From the NCBI RefSeq assembly GCF_000744115.1, contig NZ_JQLG01000004.1, forward strand, positions 868,001-932,000: 64,000 nucleotides of DNA. The letters run 5' to 3'. Below are positions 44,363-53,614 of the stretch, in pieces; the stretch's first letter is position 1; each line of letters starts with the position of its first letter. The DNA is from Carnobacterium alterfunditum DSM 5972. Lineage in GTDB: Bacteria; Bacillota; Bacilli; Lactobacillales; Carnobacteriaceae. The translations under genes and the position numbers were made by a program. The notes beneath the pieces were generated by a model. It was not told the DNA's origin. It saw only the letters and a program-made list of their open reading frames with translations, and did no database searches.

Positions 44363-46138
44363 CTATTTAGTAATGTACGCCACTGCAACGGCACCAACAC
44401 CAGCACCTAATGCGATCACTCCGGAACTATTCGTAATGTATTCTGGTTCTTTATTTAATGTATTATTCAGTGCATCAGCAAATTCTTTCCCTAACTGAGG
44501 ATCATCTACATATGTAACAGCGTAGTGTTCGATCCCTTTTGTTTCGTTGATATGTTTCATGTGTTTCAGGATTTTTTTAAGTGCTCTGTTGGGGTCAAAA
44601 GCAATCTTAAAAATCTTACCTTCACCCTTTTCATCCAAGGTGATGATCGGTTTTAACCCTACTTTCTTGGCGATCCCACCTGCGCGCACACTTAGTCTCC
44701 CTGAAGCGATCATATTATCCAGCGTATTGATTTTAACCAAGATTTTAGACTGGTTAATCGATTGTGCTGCAGCTGACAAAATCTCATCAACTGATTTATC
44801 AGCTCTTAAGTTCTCAATCGCTTGCCAAACGATTAATCCTTCCGCAACGGAATTTTGTTTCGTATCTATGATATGGATTGCTTGCTTGTTCTCATTGAAC
44901 TTTTCAGCAGCTTTTGAAAAAACATTATAGGTCCCGCTTAATGCTTGTGCAACGGAGAAAACCACAACATTCTCATAATAAGACAATAAATAATGATAAG
45001 TATTTTCGATACTCTTGATTGTTGGTTGTGATGAAGTTGGGTGGATATTTTTTGCCTTAGCTATATCAAAAAGTTTTTCATTAGTAACTGTTAACTTATC
45101 GATATACGATTCCTCTCCGACCAACAGCGATATATGGACCACATGAACTTGTGCGTCATCAATCAACTCTTTTGGTAAGTCTGCGATCGAATCAGTCATA
45201 ATAACAGTCTTGTATTTTCGATTGTGGATTCGGTCATACTGTTGAACCATATCATCGACCTTCTGTTCAATGATCTTTCCATGCCCTGAAAGACGTTCAA
45301 ACAATTCGGCTGGATCATTAGTATGGATGTGTAATCTAGTTTTCTTTTTCCCTTTAACTTGAACGATCGAATCACCAATATCAGATATAAGACCTTTTAA
45401 ATCAGCAACATCTGACCCCTGCTCAATTAAAGCTTCAGTACAATACCGATAACGATAGTCACCATTATCATGATCATGCTGTTCGATTGCTGGAATAATT
45501 TCTTCTATTTCTGTGATTTCCTTTGAAATCAAACGCCCTTGAATGCCATCTAAAAAGCCTTTGATAAAGTACGCAAATCCTTTAGCCCCTGAATCAACGA
45601 CAAATGATTTCTTTAGAACTTTTAACTGATCAGTTGTGTTTTCAACTGCATCCTCCACCTTTTTTAAAGCTGTTTCAAGTAGTGTATCAAAGGTTTCATG
45701 ACTACTTAGTTCTTTGCTTAATGCATCATAAAAGACGGTCATGGTGGTTAGCATTGTCCCTTCAACAGGATTTTCTACTGCTTGATAGGCATATTCCATC
45801 CCGTTTTTACTTGCCAAAACAAAAGCTTCTTTTGTAATGACTTTTTCTGCCGTTATCCCTTCGCTAAATCCTTGAAAGTATTGGGCAAAAATCAAACCCG
45901 AATTCCCTCTTGCTCCAATAATAGCTGAATCTGCAATAGACTCTAAGGTTGTCTTGGTATTTTCTTTTAATTCTGAATGGTAAACGATGCTGTTCATAGT
46001 AGAGAAGAGATTACTTCCTGTATCCCCATCAGCCACTGGAAAGACATTAATATTATTTAAGAATAATCGGTTGTTCATGACCTCTTTTGCACCATTGATC
46101 AAGCTGTTATATAATTCGTCGTGTGTTATTGTATCCAT
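44363..46138 (-). CDS. DAK2-DegV fusion protein (fatty-acid kinase-like)
   Basis: 591 residues joining two halves of the fatty-acid kinase system. The N-terminal DAK2/FakA-like nucleotide domain (about 1-200) has NVFPVADGDTGSN and GARGNSGLIFAQYFQG. A linker domain with a phospho-sugar-kinase-like RYRYCTEALIEQGSD follows. The C-terminal DegV/FakB-like lipid-binding domain (about 310-591) starts MTDSIADLPKELI and contains HPTSSQPTI. FakA normally phosphorylates fatty acids bound by separate FakB proteins; here carrier and kinase are one chain. Inference: it handles exogenous fatty acids or a related acyl ligand. Confidence 0.85.
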   Translation of the reverse strand: MDTITHDELYNSLINGAKEVMNNRLFLNNINVFPVADGDTGSNLFSTMNSIVYHSELKENTKTTLESIADSAIIGARGNSGLIFAQYFQGFSEGITAEKVITKEAFVLASKNGMEYAYQAVENPVEGTMLTTMTVFYDALSKELSSHETFDTLLETALKKVEDAVENTTDQLKVLKKSFVVDSGAKGFAYFIKGFLDGIQGRLISKEITEIEEIIPAIEQHDHDNGDYRYRYCTEALIEQGSDVADLKGLISDIGDSIVQVKGKKKTRLHIHTNDPAELFERLSGHGKIIEQKVDDMVQQYDRIHNRKYKTVIMTDSIADLPKELIDDAQVHVVHISLLVGEESYIDKLTVTNEKLFDIAKAKNIHPTSSQPTIKSIENTYHYLLSYYENVVVFSVAQALSGTYNVFSKAAEKFNENKQAIHIIDTKQNSVAEGLIVWQAIENLRADKSVDEILSAAAQSINQSKILVKINTLDNMIASGRLSVRAGGIAKKVGLKPIITLDEKGEGKIFKIAFDPNRALKKILKHMKHINETKGIEHYAVTYVDDPQLGKEFADALNNTLNKEPEYITNSSGVIALGAGVGAVAVAYITK

Positions 46139-46346
46139 ATTTGTCCCCTATCTTTTTGTTACAGTCAGATCAGTCAATTACACTTTGATATACGTTGCGT
46201 CCATACAATAATTTGAAATCACTTTTTGCTTACCCTGTTGCTTTAACTAAGAGTTGATTCCCTATACTATAAGCAACTAAATAGCTCTATTAAGAAATTT
46301 GTATAGGTCTAACTATCTGACGAACGTAACAAAATGGTTAAATGAG

Positions 46347-46381
46347 TTTAGTGTACATATCTACATAAATTGTACACTAAA
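46347..46381. promoter_or_regulatory. Perfect 11-bp inverted repeat upstream of the DAK2-DegV gene
   Basis: TTTAGTGTACA / TGTACACTAAA with a 13-base centre. The spacing suits a regulator dimer or an mRNA leader hairpin. Confidence 0.5.
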
Positions 46382-46382
46382 A

Positions 46383-46419
46383 TGTATAAGTCTGTCATTA
46401 AAACTGACTGATTTATACA
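46383..46419. promoter_or_regulatory. Second inverted repeat abutting the first
   Basis: TGTATAAGTCTGTCA and TGACTGATTTATACA pair at 13 of 15 positions around TTAAAAC. Together with 46347-46381 it fills most of the promoter region of the DAK2-DegV operon. Confidence 0.5.
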
Positions 46420-46497
46420 GTTAAAAAATCAAATTGGTTTAATTTGGTTATGTGGCTCTTTTTTAAATAGACACAAAAATTAATTATCATAAAAAAC

Positions 46498-46544
46498 CAT
46501 GTGTGAGGAGTAACTACTACCTTCCCCACACACAGCTTCATAAA
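46498..46544. terminator. Weak hairpin after the DUF1295 gene
   Basis: GTGTGAGG...CCCCACAC stem with mismatches, on the downstream side of the DUF1295 gene. The 46139-46585 gap has no gene. Confidence 0.4.
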
Positions 46545-46585
46545 CTTCATTTAGTAAACTATTTTTAACGCTCAGCTATACTACA

Positions 46586-47461
46586 TTATTTTTTAGTGAA
46601 AGGAAAAAGCATTGGAACTCTTTTGGTATAGTCTTCCCATCCATCGTATTTCTCCATATTCTTCTCTAGCAATGGAGTTGATACTTTGATCAATACGGTA
46701 CTCATTAAAATAGGTGAGATCACTAATAACATATAATAAAACGGGTTGATAGAATTAGTAAAGAACAATGTAATACCACTAGCATATAATCCGATCCAAA
46801 TTATGATCTCGCCAAAATAGTTTGGATGGCGTGTGATTGACCACAATCCCGATTGTAGAAGGGAATGTGTTTTTTTATTGATGTGTCGTCTTAGTTGTTC
46901 ATCACCAACTACTTCAAAGAACAGTCCTACTAGTGAAATGAACAATGCCGCATACACGAAATAGCGGTGAGCTGAATCAAAACTAAATTCGTTGTATTTG
47001 ATTACCACATAGCTTGCAGATCCAACGATAAAGTTAATAATGCCTTGGATCATGAACACTCTGAAAAAGGCGATGATGACTACTTGATCACCCCACTCTT
47101 CGCGCCACTGTGCATATCTGAAATCTTCGGGTTTGCCATAATTTCTTTTTAATAACCGGAATGATAACCTAAGACCCCACACACTAATAAATCCAACAAT
47201 AGCATATGATAAAACTGTGGGCTCCTCAGTGACAAATAATGTGAGCCAACTTCCCACAACGAAGCCCATTCCCCAACCGATATCGACAATTGAATTGTTT
47301 TTAATCACTGTTGCGATAATAAAGATGATCGTAAAATAAACAAAAGTAAAAATTAATGGAACAAGTAGTCCGTCCAAACCTATATTCGTGAATCCTTGTG
47401 TTGCTATTGCTAATGTTGCTAAAAGTAATAGCGTATAAATTAAAATTCTTTTCTTATCCAT
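46586..47461 (-). CDS. DUF1295 / steroid 5-alpha-reductase-like membrane protein
   Basis: 291 residues, about seven helices. The C-terminal SITRHPNYFGEIIIWIGLY is the hallmark of DUF1295 and isoprenylcysteine methyltransferase-like proteins, preceded by an RRHINKKTHSLLQSGLW loop. Members are thought to be NADPH-dependent lipid reductases or methyltransferases. GAAAGAGGTGG precedes the ATG. Stands alone, though oriented with the ABC-SGNH operon upstream. Confidence 0.8.
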   Translation of the reverse strand: MDKKRILIYTLLLLATLAIATQGFTNIGLDGLLVPLIFTFVYFTIIFIIATVIKNNSIVDIGWGMGFVVGSWLTLFVTEEPTVLSYAIVGFISVWGLRLSFRLLKRNYGKPEDFRYAQWREEWGDQVVIIAFFRVFMIQGIINFIVGSASYVVIKYNEFSFDSAHRYFVYAALFISLVGLFFEVVGDEQLRRHINKKTHSLLQSGLWSITRHPNYFGEIIIWIGLYASGITLFFTNSINPFYYMLLVISPILMSTVLIKVSTPLLEKNMEKYDGWEDYTKRVPMLFPFTKK

Positions 47462-47619
47462 ATTCCACCTCTTTCAAATTTTTATCCATCGTGCTATACC
47501 AAAAAAAACAAAATAATTTAGCTAGTCCCATCCATATGGGATATTAGTTTCATTATACACTAATATATAATAAGTAATCGAGACAAATCTTTAAACTTAG
47601 TCCCAAATTTATCCTCCTT

Positions 47620-48426
47620 TTAATTAGAACGATTTCTATTTAGGATTTTAGATCCAATAAAGTAAATAATTACACCTGATATAGCTGATAAGTAGATAAT
47701 TAAATTGTTGAAACTTGCGCCCCCAAAGAAAAACAGTAAAAGAACCGTCGCGCTATACAAAATTTGACTTGCTAATTGTTTAGATCTATTTACTTTGTTG
47801 CCTCTATCATCTTCGGTTTCATCTTTTGATAAAAACCAAAACGTTATAAGAGAGAGACCTATTAAAACGATTAAAAATAAGGATACAGTATTTGAATAAT
47901 CTATCCTATTGAATGATAAATAGTTTATAAAAAAACGATCTACTGCAATAACTCCTATACTGATCGCACCAGCTATCAATGCTTCTCTCGTTTTTGCTCC
48001 AGCTTTTACGCTAAAGACCATGGCTAAAATAAAGACCATTAAGTATATACTGTTTCCGTTATTTAAAGATAGGTAGGTAGTAAGTCCTAGCACTGAAAAT
48101 ATATCAAACGTGGTCAACTCTTTTCCTGTAATCCCATTTACGATCCTCATAAGTACAAGTATCCAAACAACCACTAAGAGCTGAACATTTTCATAATAAA
48201 ACACATTTAGAAATGAAAATGCAGCAGCTAGAAATGCTGCATACTCATGTTTTGGATCAAGTTCTCTAACGAGCGCCCACGTTAAAAACACCCCAAAACC
48301 GATATAAACACCTGATAGAACATTTCTGGTCAACATCCATCCGATAGCAGCTGTTAATACTGATGATAGTGCTATCATCTGATTTGTTTTATAACTAAAA
48401 TCCATATTTCTTCCTAATGTAAACAT
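47620..48426 (-). CDS. Polytopic membrane protein, last gene of the ABC-SGNH operon
   Basis: 268 residues, about eight helices and a short charged loop (LSKDETEDDRGNKVNRSK). ATG 48426 (MFTLGRNMDF) is chosen because AAGGAG lies eight bases upstream; the longer frame starts within the gap. It follows the hydrolase gene by 66 bases in the same direction. No family recognised. It may work with the hydrolase or exporter on the cell envelope. Confidence 0.6.
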   Translation of the reverse strand: MFTLGRNMDFSYKTNQMIALSSVLTAAIGWMLTRNVLSGVYIGFGVFLTWALVRELDPKHEYAAFLAAAFSFLNVFYYENVQLLVVVWILVLMRIVNGITGKELTTFDIFSVLGLTTYLSLNNGNSIYLMVFILAMVFSVKAGAKTREALIAGAISIGVIAVDRFFINYLSFNRIDYSNTVSLFLIVLIGLSLITFWFLSKDETEDDRGNKVNRSKQLASQILYSATVLLLFFFGGASFNNLIIYLSAISGVIIYFIGSKILNRNRSN

Positions 48427-48492
48427 ACATCCACTCCTTAATGAATACATTATACCCTAACTTTAGATAATTAATAAACCATTGCCTCGGCT

Positions 48493-49281
48493 CTATTTTA
48501 AAATCCGATCCAGTTCTTCTGCTATTACTTGATACCCTGAACCATTTGGATGAAATTCATCTGGAGAGAGATATTCGGTTAAATGGTATTTAAACAATTC
48601 ATAAGTCGGTACATAGGCAAATTTAACATCTGAATCGATGATTAAACGCGTTTCATAGTTCCATTCTAAAAGTAATCTAGTTTTTTCTGGTTCCTCTTTG
48701 CTGTATGGATCGTATAAACCGATCAACGCTAGCTGTGCATCTGGATTAATGGTTCTGATCTCTTTTATAATAAGCGCTAGATTTTCTTTGTAGTTTTTGA
48801 GTGCTTCTTCAAACGCAAGTGTTAAAGAGACACTGTCTTCATACTCTAAGCGGTTTAAATCGTTTCCTCCAATTGAAATAATGATCAAATTTGCCTTTGA
48901 AATACTAGCTTTATTCTCGGCACTTTTAATCAAATTTACGAGTTCATTACTTTCGTAGCTTGGTACTGAAATATTCGTGATAGTTCTTTTATTCCCATCT
49001 TCCTCATCAATCAAATCGAGATATCTTTTTCCGATACCTAAATTTTCTTCATCCCCTACTCCAAATCCGATCGAGTCGCCAAGGATGAGTATTTCAGAAG
49101 CATCCTCTGAGATACTCTCTCCTTCTTCTGGTTTAAGGGTTGAGCTTTCAAACTGTTGTTCTGTAGGAACACTCTCTTCACTCTTACTTACAACTATAGA
49201 GGCAATAAAACCTGTTATAAATACAATCGATAATACTATTGAAATCACTAATAACAGTGGCCATATGACTTTTTTATACAT
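48493..49281 (-). CDS. Membrane-anchored SGNH/GDSL hydrolase
   Basis: 262 residues. An uncleaved-looking signal anchor (about 7-31), a Ser/Glu-rich linker to ~60, then an extracellular esterase domain. Block I LILGDSIGFGVG (Ser70), block III IISIGGNDL, block V SPDEFHPNGSGYQ (Asp241, His244) give the catalytic triad. Probably acts on wall or lipid esters or acylated polymers outside the cell. Placed between an ABC permease (23 bases upstream) and a membrane protein. Confidence 0.85.
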   Translation of the reverse strand: MYKKVIWPLLLVISIVLSIVFITGFIASIVVSKSEESVPTEQQFESSTLKPEEGESISEDASEILILGDSIGFGVGDEENLGIGKRYLDLIDEEDGNKRTITNISVPSYESNELVNLIKSAENKASISKANLIIISIGGNDLNRLEYEDSVSLTLAFEEALKNYKENLALIIKEIRTINPDAQLALIGLYDPYSKEEPEKTRLLLEWNYETRLIIDSDVKFAYVPTYELFKYHLTEYLSPDEFHPNGSGYQVIAEELDRILK

Positions 49282-49304
49282 AGCTATGCTCCTTAATAGT
49301 CGAT

Positions 49305-50306
49305 TTAAACTAAGACATCTTTGCGATTAAAGACTGTAAAACTTATTACCAATGATAATACCGCCCAAGCACTTAATGTAAGAATCGAAAAGTTTAAACT
49401 CATTCCTTCAATCGGCTGATAGGACCCCGTTAAATAGCGAGTAAGATCTAAATTTGTCACAAAAAAATACTTGACTAATTTCCATTCAGATAAGAAAAAC
49501 TGTAAAAATTGTCCACCAATTAAAGCTGCCATCAATATACCTATAGCTGACGAGCTATTATCAACTAGCACTGAGATCATCAGCGTTATCGAGGCTATCA
49601 CGATAGACACAAACCACAACAACGAATATATCAATAAAGTGTATTGAAATCGGGAGATCAATATCGTTGAAGTTGAATTCAATTCACCCTCAACTAAACT
49701 AAACCCGGTTACTATAGGTTCACTAAATCCCCATTGTTGAAAAAACAAATAGGATACTAAAGTAGCTAGGACAGCAATAATGAACACTAGAATCGTAGTC
49801 ATAATTATGAGTGCTACATACTTACTCAATAATATTTTCCATCTGGGTACTGCTCTCGTGAGTAAAATTTTAATGGTTTTTTTAGAGAATTCATTTGAAA
49901 CTAAATCTGCAGCTAAAATCACAATAAGCAGCGGTATAAATAACGTGATCCCTTGTTCGACAAATTGAACATTAAATTTAGACGCTGTAGGCGTTATAGG
50001 GTTGATATCATTCTCAATAAAATAATTCAATTGCTGAATTTCTCGATCGATCGATGCTCTGACTTCCTTTGGTATGAATTCATTATTACTCCGTTCTTCA
50101 AGATCATCGAGTCGTTGGGTAGTCAAGGCTTTCCAATCGTATGCTACACCACCAGATTCCGCTTCAAATTTTTTTATATTATTATCATAAGAATATTTTT
50201 GTCCATATGAAAGCAAACTCACAAAAATTAGAAGTAACATAACGATCAGGAGCATTTTTTTCTTTAATAAAATTTTTATTATCTCATTTTGTGTTAACGA
50301 AATCAT
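49305..50306 (-). CDS. ABC-2 type permease (bacitracin/lantibiotic-export-like)
   Basis: 333 residues: a helix near 15-35, an extracellular segment to ~110, then five more helices including ITLFIPLLIVILAADLVSNE and FSKKTIKILLTRAVPRWKIL, the permease coupling region of the BcrB/SpaE-like ABC-2 family. It follows the ATPase gene by 12 bases. Substrate unknown; relatives give self-protection or antibiotic resistance. Confidence 0.82.
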   Translation of the reverse strand: MISLTQNEIIKILLKKKMLLIVMLLLIFVSLLSYGQKYSYDNNIKKFEAESGGVAYDWKALTTQRLDDLEERSNNEFIPKEVRASIDREIQQLNYFIENDINPITPTASKFNVQFVEQGITLFIPLLIVILAADLVSNEFSKKTIKILLTRAVPRWKILLSKYVALIIMTTILVFIIAVLATLVSYLFFQQWGFSEPIVTGFSLVEGELNSTSTILISRFQYTLLIYSLLWFVSIVIASITLMISVLVDNSSSAIGILMAALIGGQFLQFFLSEWKLVKYFFVTNLDLTRYLTGSYQPIEGMSLNFSILTLSAWAVLSLVISFTVFNRKDVLV

Positions 50307-50318
50307 GCTATCACACCT

Positions 50319-51233
50319 TTATCCGATTTTATGTTTATCTGTAAGGGTTAAAAATAAATCTTCTAACGTTCTCTTTTTATTTTCAACATATTTGATTTCT
50401 ATCCCCGAATTGAATAAAGCTTTATTTATTTCCGAAAGCCTTTCTACGCTAGCTAATGCTGTTACATTTTTTGCATCAATAGCTGACTCGATAGCAAACT
50501 TATTTTTAAGGACGGATTGAGTCTTTTTGGGATCATCTACTGTCCAAACAACTTCACCCGTAGCTAAAACTTCATCGATTGCTGCATTTCTAATAATGCT
50601 TCCGTCATCTATGATACTGACTCGATCACACATCAATTGAACTTCACTAATTAGATGCGAAGAAATCAACACTGAAATACCCTTTTCTTTAGCCAATTTT
50701 TTTACGATTTCTCTAAACTCATGTATGCCTTGAGGATCAAGTCCGTTTGTAGGCTCATCCAAAATCAACAGTTTCGGTTTGTGGATCAGTGCCTGAGCTA
50801 ACCCGATTCTTTGTTTCATTCCCATTGAATAAACCTCAACTTTATCATGGATCCGATTTCCCATACCGACTAACTCTACAGCTTCATCGATATCTTTTTT
50901 AGTGACCCCTGTTGACATACTACCTAATATTTCAAGATTCCTATACCCGCTCATATAATCATAAAGATCAGGACCTTCAATAATACAACCTACATTAGAC
51001 ATTGCTTTTATATAATCTTTTTTGATGGAATACCCACAGATTTTTATATCTCCGGAAGTCGGCTTTGATAAGCCTACGATCATCCTTAAAGTTGTTGTTT
51101 TTCCAGATCCATTGGGTCCTAAAAAACCTAATATTTCCCCCTGTTTGATATCAAAACTGACATCTTTTATAATTAGCTTTTTCTTGATTCGTTTTGTTAT
51201 ATTTGAAACTTTCAATACCGATGTCTCCATAAT
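50319..51233 (-). CDS. ABC ATP-binding protein, BcrA type
   Basis: 304 residues. Walker A GPNGSGKTT, Q-loop, signature VYSMGMKQRIGLAQAL, Walker B LLILDEPTNGLDPQG, and the H-loop LISSHLISEVQ. The C-terminal accessory domain (IEIKYVENKKRTLEDLFLTL) is as in BcrA/lantibiotic immunity ATPases. ATG 51233 has AAGAGG upstream; the frame extended to 51278 lacks one. First gene of a four-gene operon whose leader holds competing hairpins. Confidence 0.9.
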   Translation of the reverse strand: MMETSVLKVSNITKRIKKKLIIKDVSFDIKQGEILGFLGPNGSGKTTTLRMIVGLSKPTSGDIKICGYSIKKDYIKAMSNVGCIIEGPDLYDYMSGYRNLEILGSMSTGVTKKDIDEAVELVGMGNRIHDKVEVYSMGMKQRIGLAQALIHKPKLLILDEPTNGLDPQGIHEFREIVKKLAKEKGISVLISSHLISEVQLMCDRVSIIDDGSIIRNAAIDEVLATGEVVWTVDDPKKTQSVLKNKFAIESAIDAKNVTALASVERLSEINKALFNSGIEIKYVENKKRTLEDLFLTLTDKHKIG

Positions 51234-51288
51234 AAACCTCTTTTCAAAGATTGTTTTATCCCAGTGAGTTTTCGTCAATTTCTTTTTA

Positions 51289-51376
51289 GATCAGACTACT
51301 TCGTCGCTTTTCTTTCACTGTTTGGATGCAATACGACATCCTGAAAACAGTTGGATTTTCTGATCAAATAAGCGAC
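51289..51376 (-). promoter_or_regulatory. Structured leader of the ABC-SGNH operon
   Basis: Central hairpin ACTGTTTGGATG / CATCCTGAAAACAGT (51317-51351). Outside it, GATCAG (51289) can pair with CTGATC (51360) and GTCGCTT (51303) with AAGCGAC (51370), but the two cannot nest, so they are alternative or pseudoknotted. No known riboswitch class recognised. Confidence 0.45.
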
Positions 51377-51418
51377 CGCTATTCTTCACCTACGTTAGTT
51401 GATTTAAAATCAAATAAA

Positions 51419-51461
51419 GTAGTAGTATAGATTCCATCCTTATGGTTTCTATACTACTACT
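51419..51461. terminator. Terminator of the dha operon
   Basis: AGTAGTAGTATAGA / TCTATACTACTACT perfect 14-bp stem. The 51462-51586 stretch has no gene. Confidence 0.8.
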
Positions 51462-51586
51462 CTTACTACAATTTGTATCTTTTTAAGTCTGGTATCTTAA
51501 AAAATCGACTTTTATGCTTCGAATATTTGTTGCTGAAATTTAATAATTTTTTTTACCCATTCTAGCAATGGATTCATACTAATTTT

Positions 51587-51961
51587 TCACTTATCGATGT
51601 GTAATTCTTTTAATTGCTGTTCAACGGCCTCTTGGGTTACACCAGCTTGTAAGAGCGCTGCTGCAGTATAAGCCCCTTCAACTATCGGCACATCGTAAAT
51701 AGTGATTGATTTATCACTAAGCTCTTTCACCATATCCAAATTCATCTTGGCACTGCCTAAATCATAAAAGGCAAGTAAATTGTCCGATGGATGTTTGTTG
51801 ACGACTTCAAGAATACTATCAAAACTTGTCCCGATTTCAGTTTCAGATAGGCCTCCAATCACTTTGATATCAACATCGCTAGCGACTTCTTGAAGTAATC
51901 GGTCGATTCCTTTTGCAATCTCATACACGTGGGAGATTATAATAATACCGGTTTTGGTCAT
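51587..51961 (-). CDS. dhaM: PTS-dependent dihydroxyacetone kinase, phosphotransferase subunit DhaM
   Basis: 124-residue EIIA-Man-like domain that carries phosphate from HPr to DhaL-bound ADP. Phospho-acceptor His11 in IIIISHVYEIAKGI, then LAFYDLGSAKMNLDMVKEL and EGAYTAAALLQAG, both typical. Single-domain form as in Lactococcus. Start overlaps the dhaL stop by four bases. Confidence 0.93.
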   Translation of the reverse strand: MTKTGIIIISHVYEIAKGIDRLLQEVASDVDIKVIGGLSETEIGTSFDSILEVVNKHPSDNLLAFYDLGSAKMNLDMVKELSDKSITIYDVPIVEGAYTAAALLQAGVTQEAVEQQLKELHIDK

Positions 51962-52542
51962 TGTTCAGCCTCCGCTTCTAGCATAGCGTGAAATAGTAAG
52001 GCTGAGGAATAAGCACCTGGATCGATATGTCCAATGGAGCGTTCGCCTACATATGAAGCACGCCCTTTTTTAGCTTTTAATGGTTTCGTTGCTTCAACGG
52101 CCTCATCAATAACTTCATCCCTTAGTTGCTCGTTTTCTGTTGCCTGAACAACGGGTGCCCAAACATCGATCATCGTCTTATCGCCAACTTCGGCTTTTCC
52201 ACGTTTTTGGATGCTTTCTAATCCACCCTGTAGTACTTTGCCCCATGATGATCCATCTCCTTGATATGTTTTCAGCATACCCATAAAAGCTGAACCATAT
52301 AGTGGACCTGATGCGCCCCCAACTTTGCTTAATAAAGTAGTCGTAACCAGCTTTAACAGCTCTTCGAGTGAATCAGGAGATTGCGTGTCGATTGCTTTGA
52401 CAACATGAGCCATGCCTCGTGACATATTATTGCCATGATCGCTATCCCCAATCGGTGTGTCCAGCTGCGTGAGATAATCTTTTTCTTGTTGGATCTTCTC
52501 GTTAAATAATTCCATCCAACGAATTCCTGTTTGTATATCCAT
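51958..52542 (-). CDS. dhaL: Dihydroxyacetone kinase, ADP-binding subunit DhaL
   Basis: 194 residues, eight-helix barrel holding Mg-ADP that is rephosphorylated in place by DhaM. Ligands Asp33, Asp35 region in IGDSDHGNNMSRGM; also GGASGPLYGSAFMGM and the C-terminal GRASYVGERSIGHIDPGAYS. Translational overlap with dhaM. Confidence 0.95.
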   Translation of the reverse strand: MDIQTGIRWMELFNEKIQQEKDYLTQLDTPIGDSDHGNNMSRGMAHVVKAIDTQSPDSLEELLKLVTTTLLSKVGGASGPLYGSAFMGMLKTYQGDGSSWGKVLQGGLESIQKRGKAEVGDKTMIDVWAPVVQATENEQLRDEVIDEAVEATKPLKAKKGRASYVGERSIGHIDPGAYSSALLFHAMLEAEAEQ

Positions 52543-52587
52543 TATGGGTTTGGCCCCTTTCGTATAACCTATAATCTGTCAACGTGC

Positions 52588-53577
52588 TTACCAGCTTATA
52601 GTTGTAACTGGTGCGTTTAATGCTTCAATATAAAAATCATTTTCTAAATAGAGTAAAGTCAATGACAATCCTTGCATTTCAAGTGACGTCATATAGTTAC
52701 CTATTTTGTAATAGTCCACTGATAATTTACGTTCGTCCATAAGCTGCTGTACATCATTTGTAAAAACATATTGTTCCATTAATGGCGTTCCACCTAGTCC
52801 GTTAACGATTACCGCAAATCGATCTGATGGTTTAACATCAAATTCGTTGACTAATTTTGTCAATAACTCATTTGCAAGGTTGTGAGATGTTTGCAATTTT
52901 TCCCTGCGATAGCCAGGTTCACCGTGGATCCCTACTCCGTATTCAATCTCGTCTTCAGCTAAAACAAAGCTTGGTTGAGTGCTTCCTGGTGTAGTTACTC
53001 CAGTCAGTGCGAGCCCGATGGATTTGATATTCGGAATTAAGTTGTCAGCTAATTCTTTGATTTCTGTGATTGACTTTCCTTGTTGTGCTGCGTAGCCTAC
53101 TATTTTGTGAACGAGAATCGTTCCAGCTACTCCCCGTTTTCCTTGAGTATACAAGCTGTCTTCAACAGCAATATCATCATCTACAACCACACTTGCGACT
53201 TCTATTCCTTCCATTTCAGCCAATTCTTGAGCCATTTCAAAATTCATGATATCTCCAGAATAATTCTTGATTATCATGAAGACACCGGCACCTTCATTGG
53301 CTGCCTTAATGGCTTCTAAAATTTGATCTGGCGTTGGGGAAGTAAACACTGCTCCGCAGACAGCAGCAGATAACATACCTTCGCCGACAAATCCAGCATG
53401 AGCGGGTTCATGTCCGCTCCCGCCTCCAGAAATAATAGCTACTTTTCCTGATTTTTCTGTTTTACGTTGGATGATGCCAGTCTCTGGTATTCTTTGGATC
53501 AACTCAGAATGGCCTATGATCATGCCTTGTAACATTTCGTCAACTATATTACTCGGGTCGTTTACAATTTTTTTCAT
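52588..53577 (-). CDS. dhaK: Dihydroxyacetone kinase, substrate-binding subunit DhaK
   Basis: 329 residues. Binds dihydroxyacetone covalently as a hemiaminal to His218 in GVGIHGEPGYRR; the substrate loop GGGSGHEPAHAGFVGEGML (51-69) is intact. The product is dihydroxyacetone phosphate for glycolysis. Spaced 45 bases from dhaL and 37 from gldA, all one operon. Confidence 0.96.
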   Translation of the reverse strand: MKKIVNDPSNIVDEMLQGMIIGHSELIQRIPETGIIQRKTEKSGKVAIISGGGSGHEPAHAGFVGEGMLSAAVCGAVFTSPTPDQILEAIKAANEGAGVFMIIKNYSGDIMNFEMAQELAEMEGIEVASVVVDDDIAVEDSLYTQGKRGVAGTILVHKIVGYAAQQGKSITEIKELADNLIPNIKSIGLALTGVTTPGSTQPSFVLAEDEIEYGVGIHGEPGYRREKLQTSHNLANELLTKLVNEFDVKPSDRFAVIVNGLGGTPLMEQYVFTNDVQQLMDERKLSVDYYKIGNYMTSLEMQGLSLTLLYLENDFYIEALNAPVTTISW

Positions 53578-53614
53578 CAGTTCCCATCCTTTAATCTATA
53601 GTTTATTAAATAGT

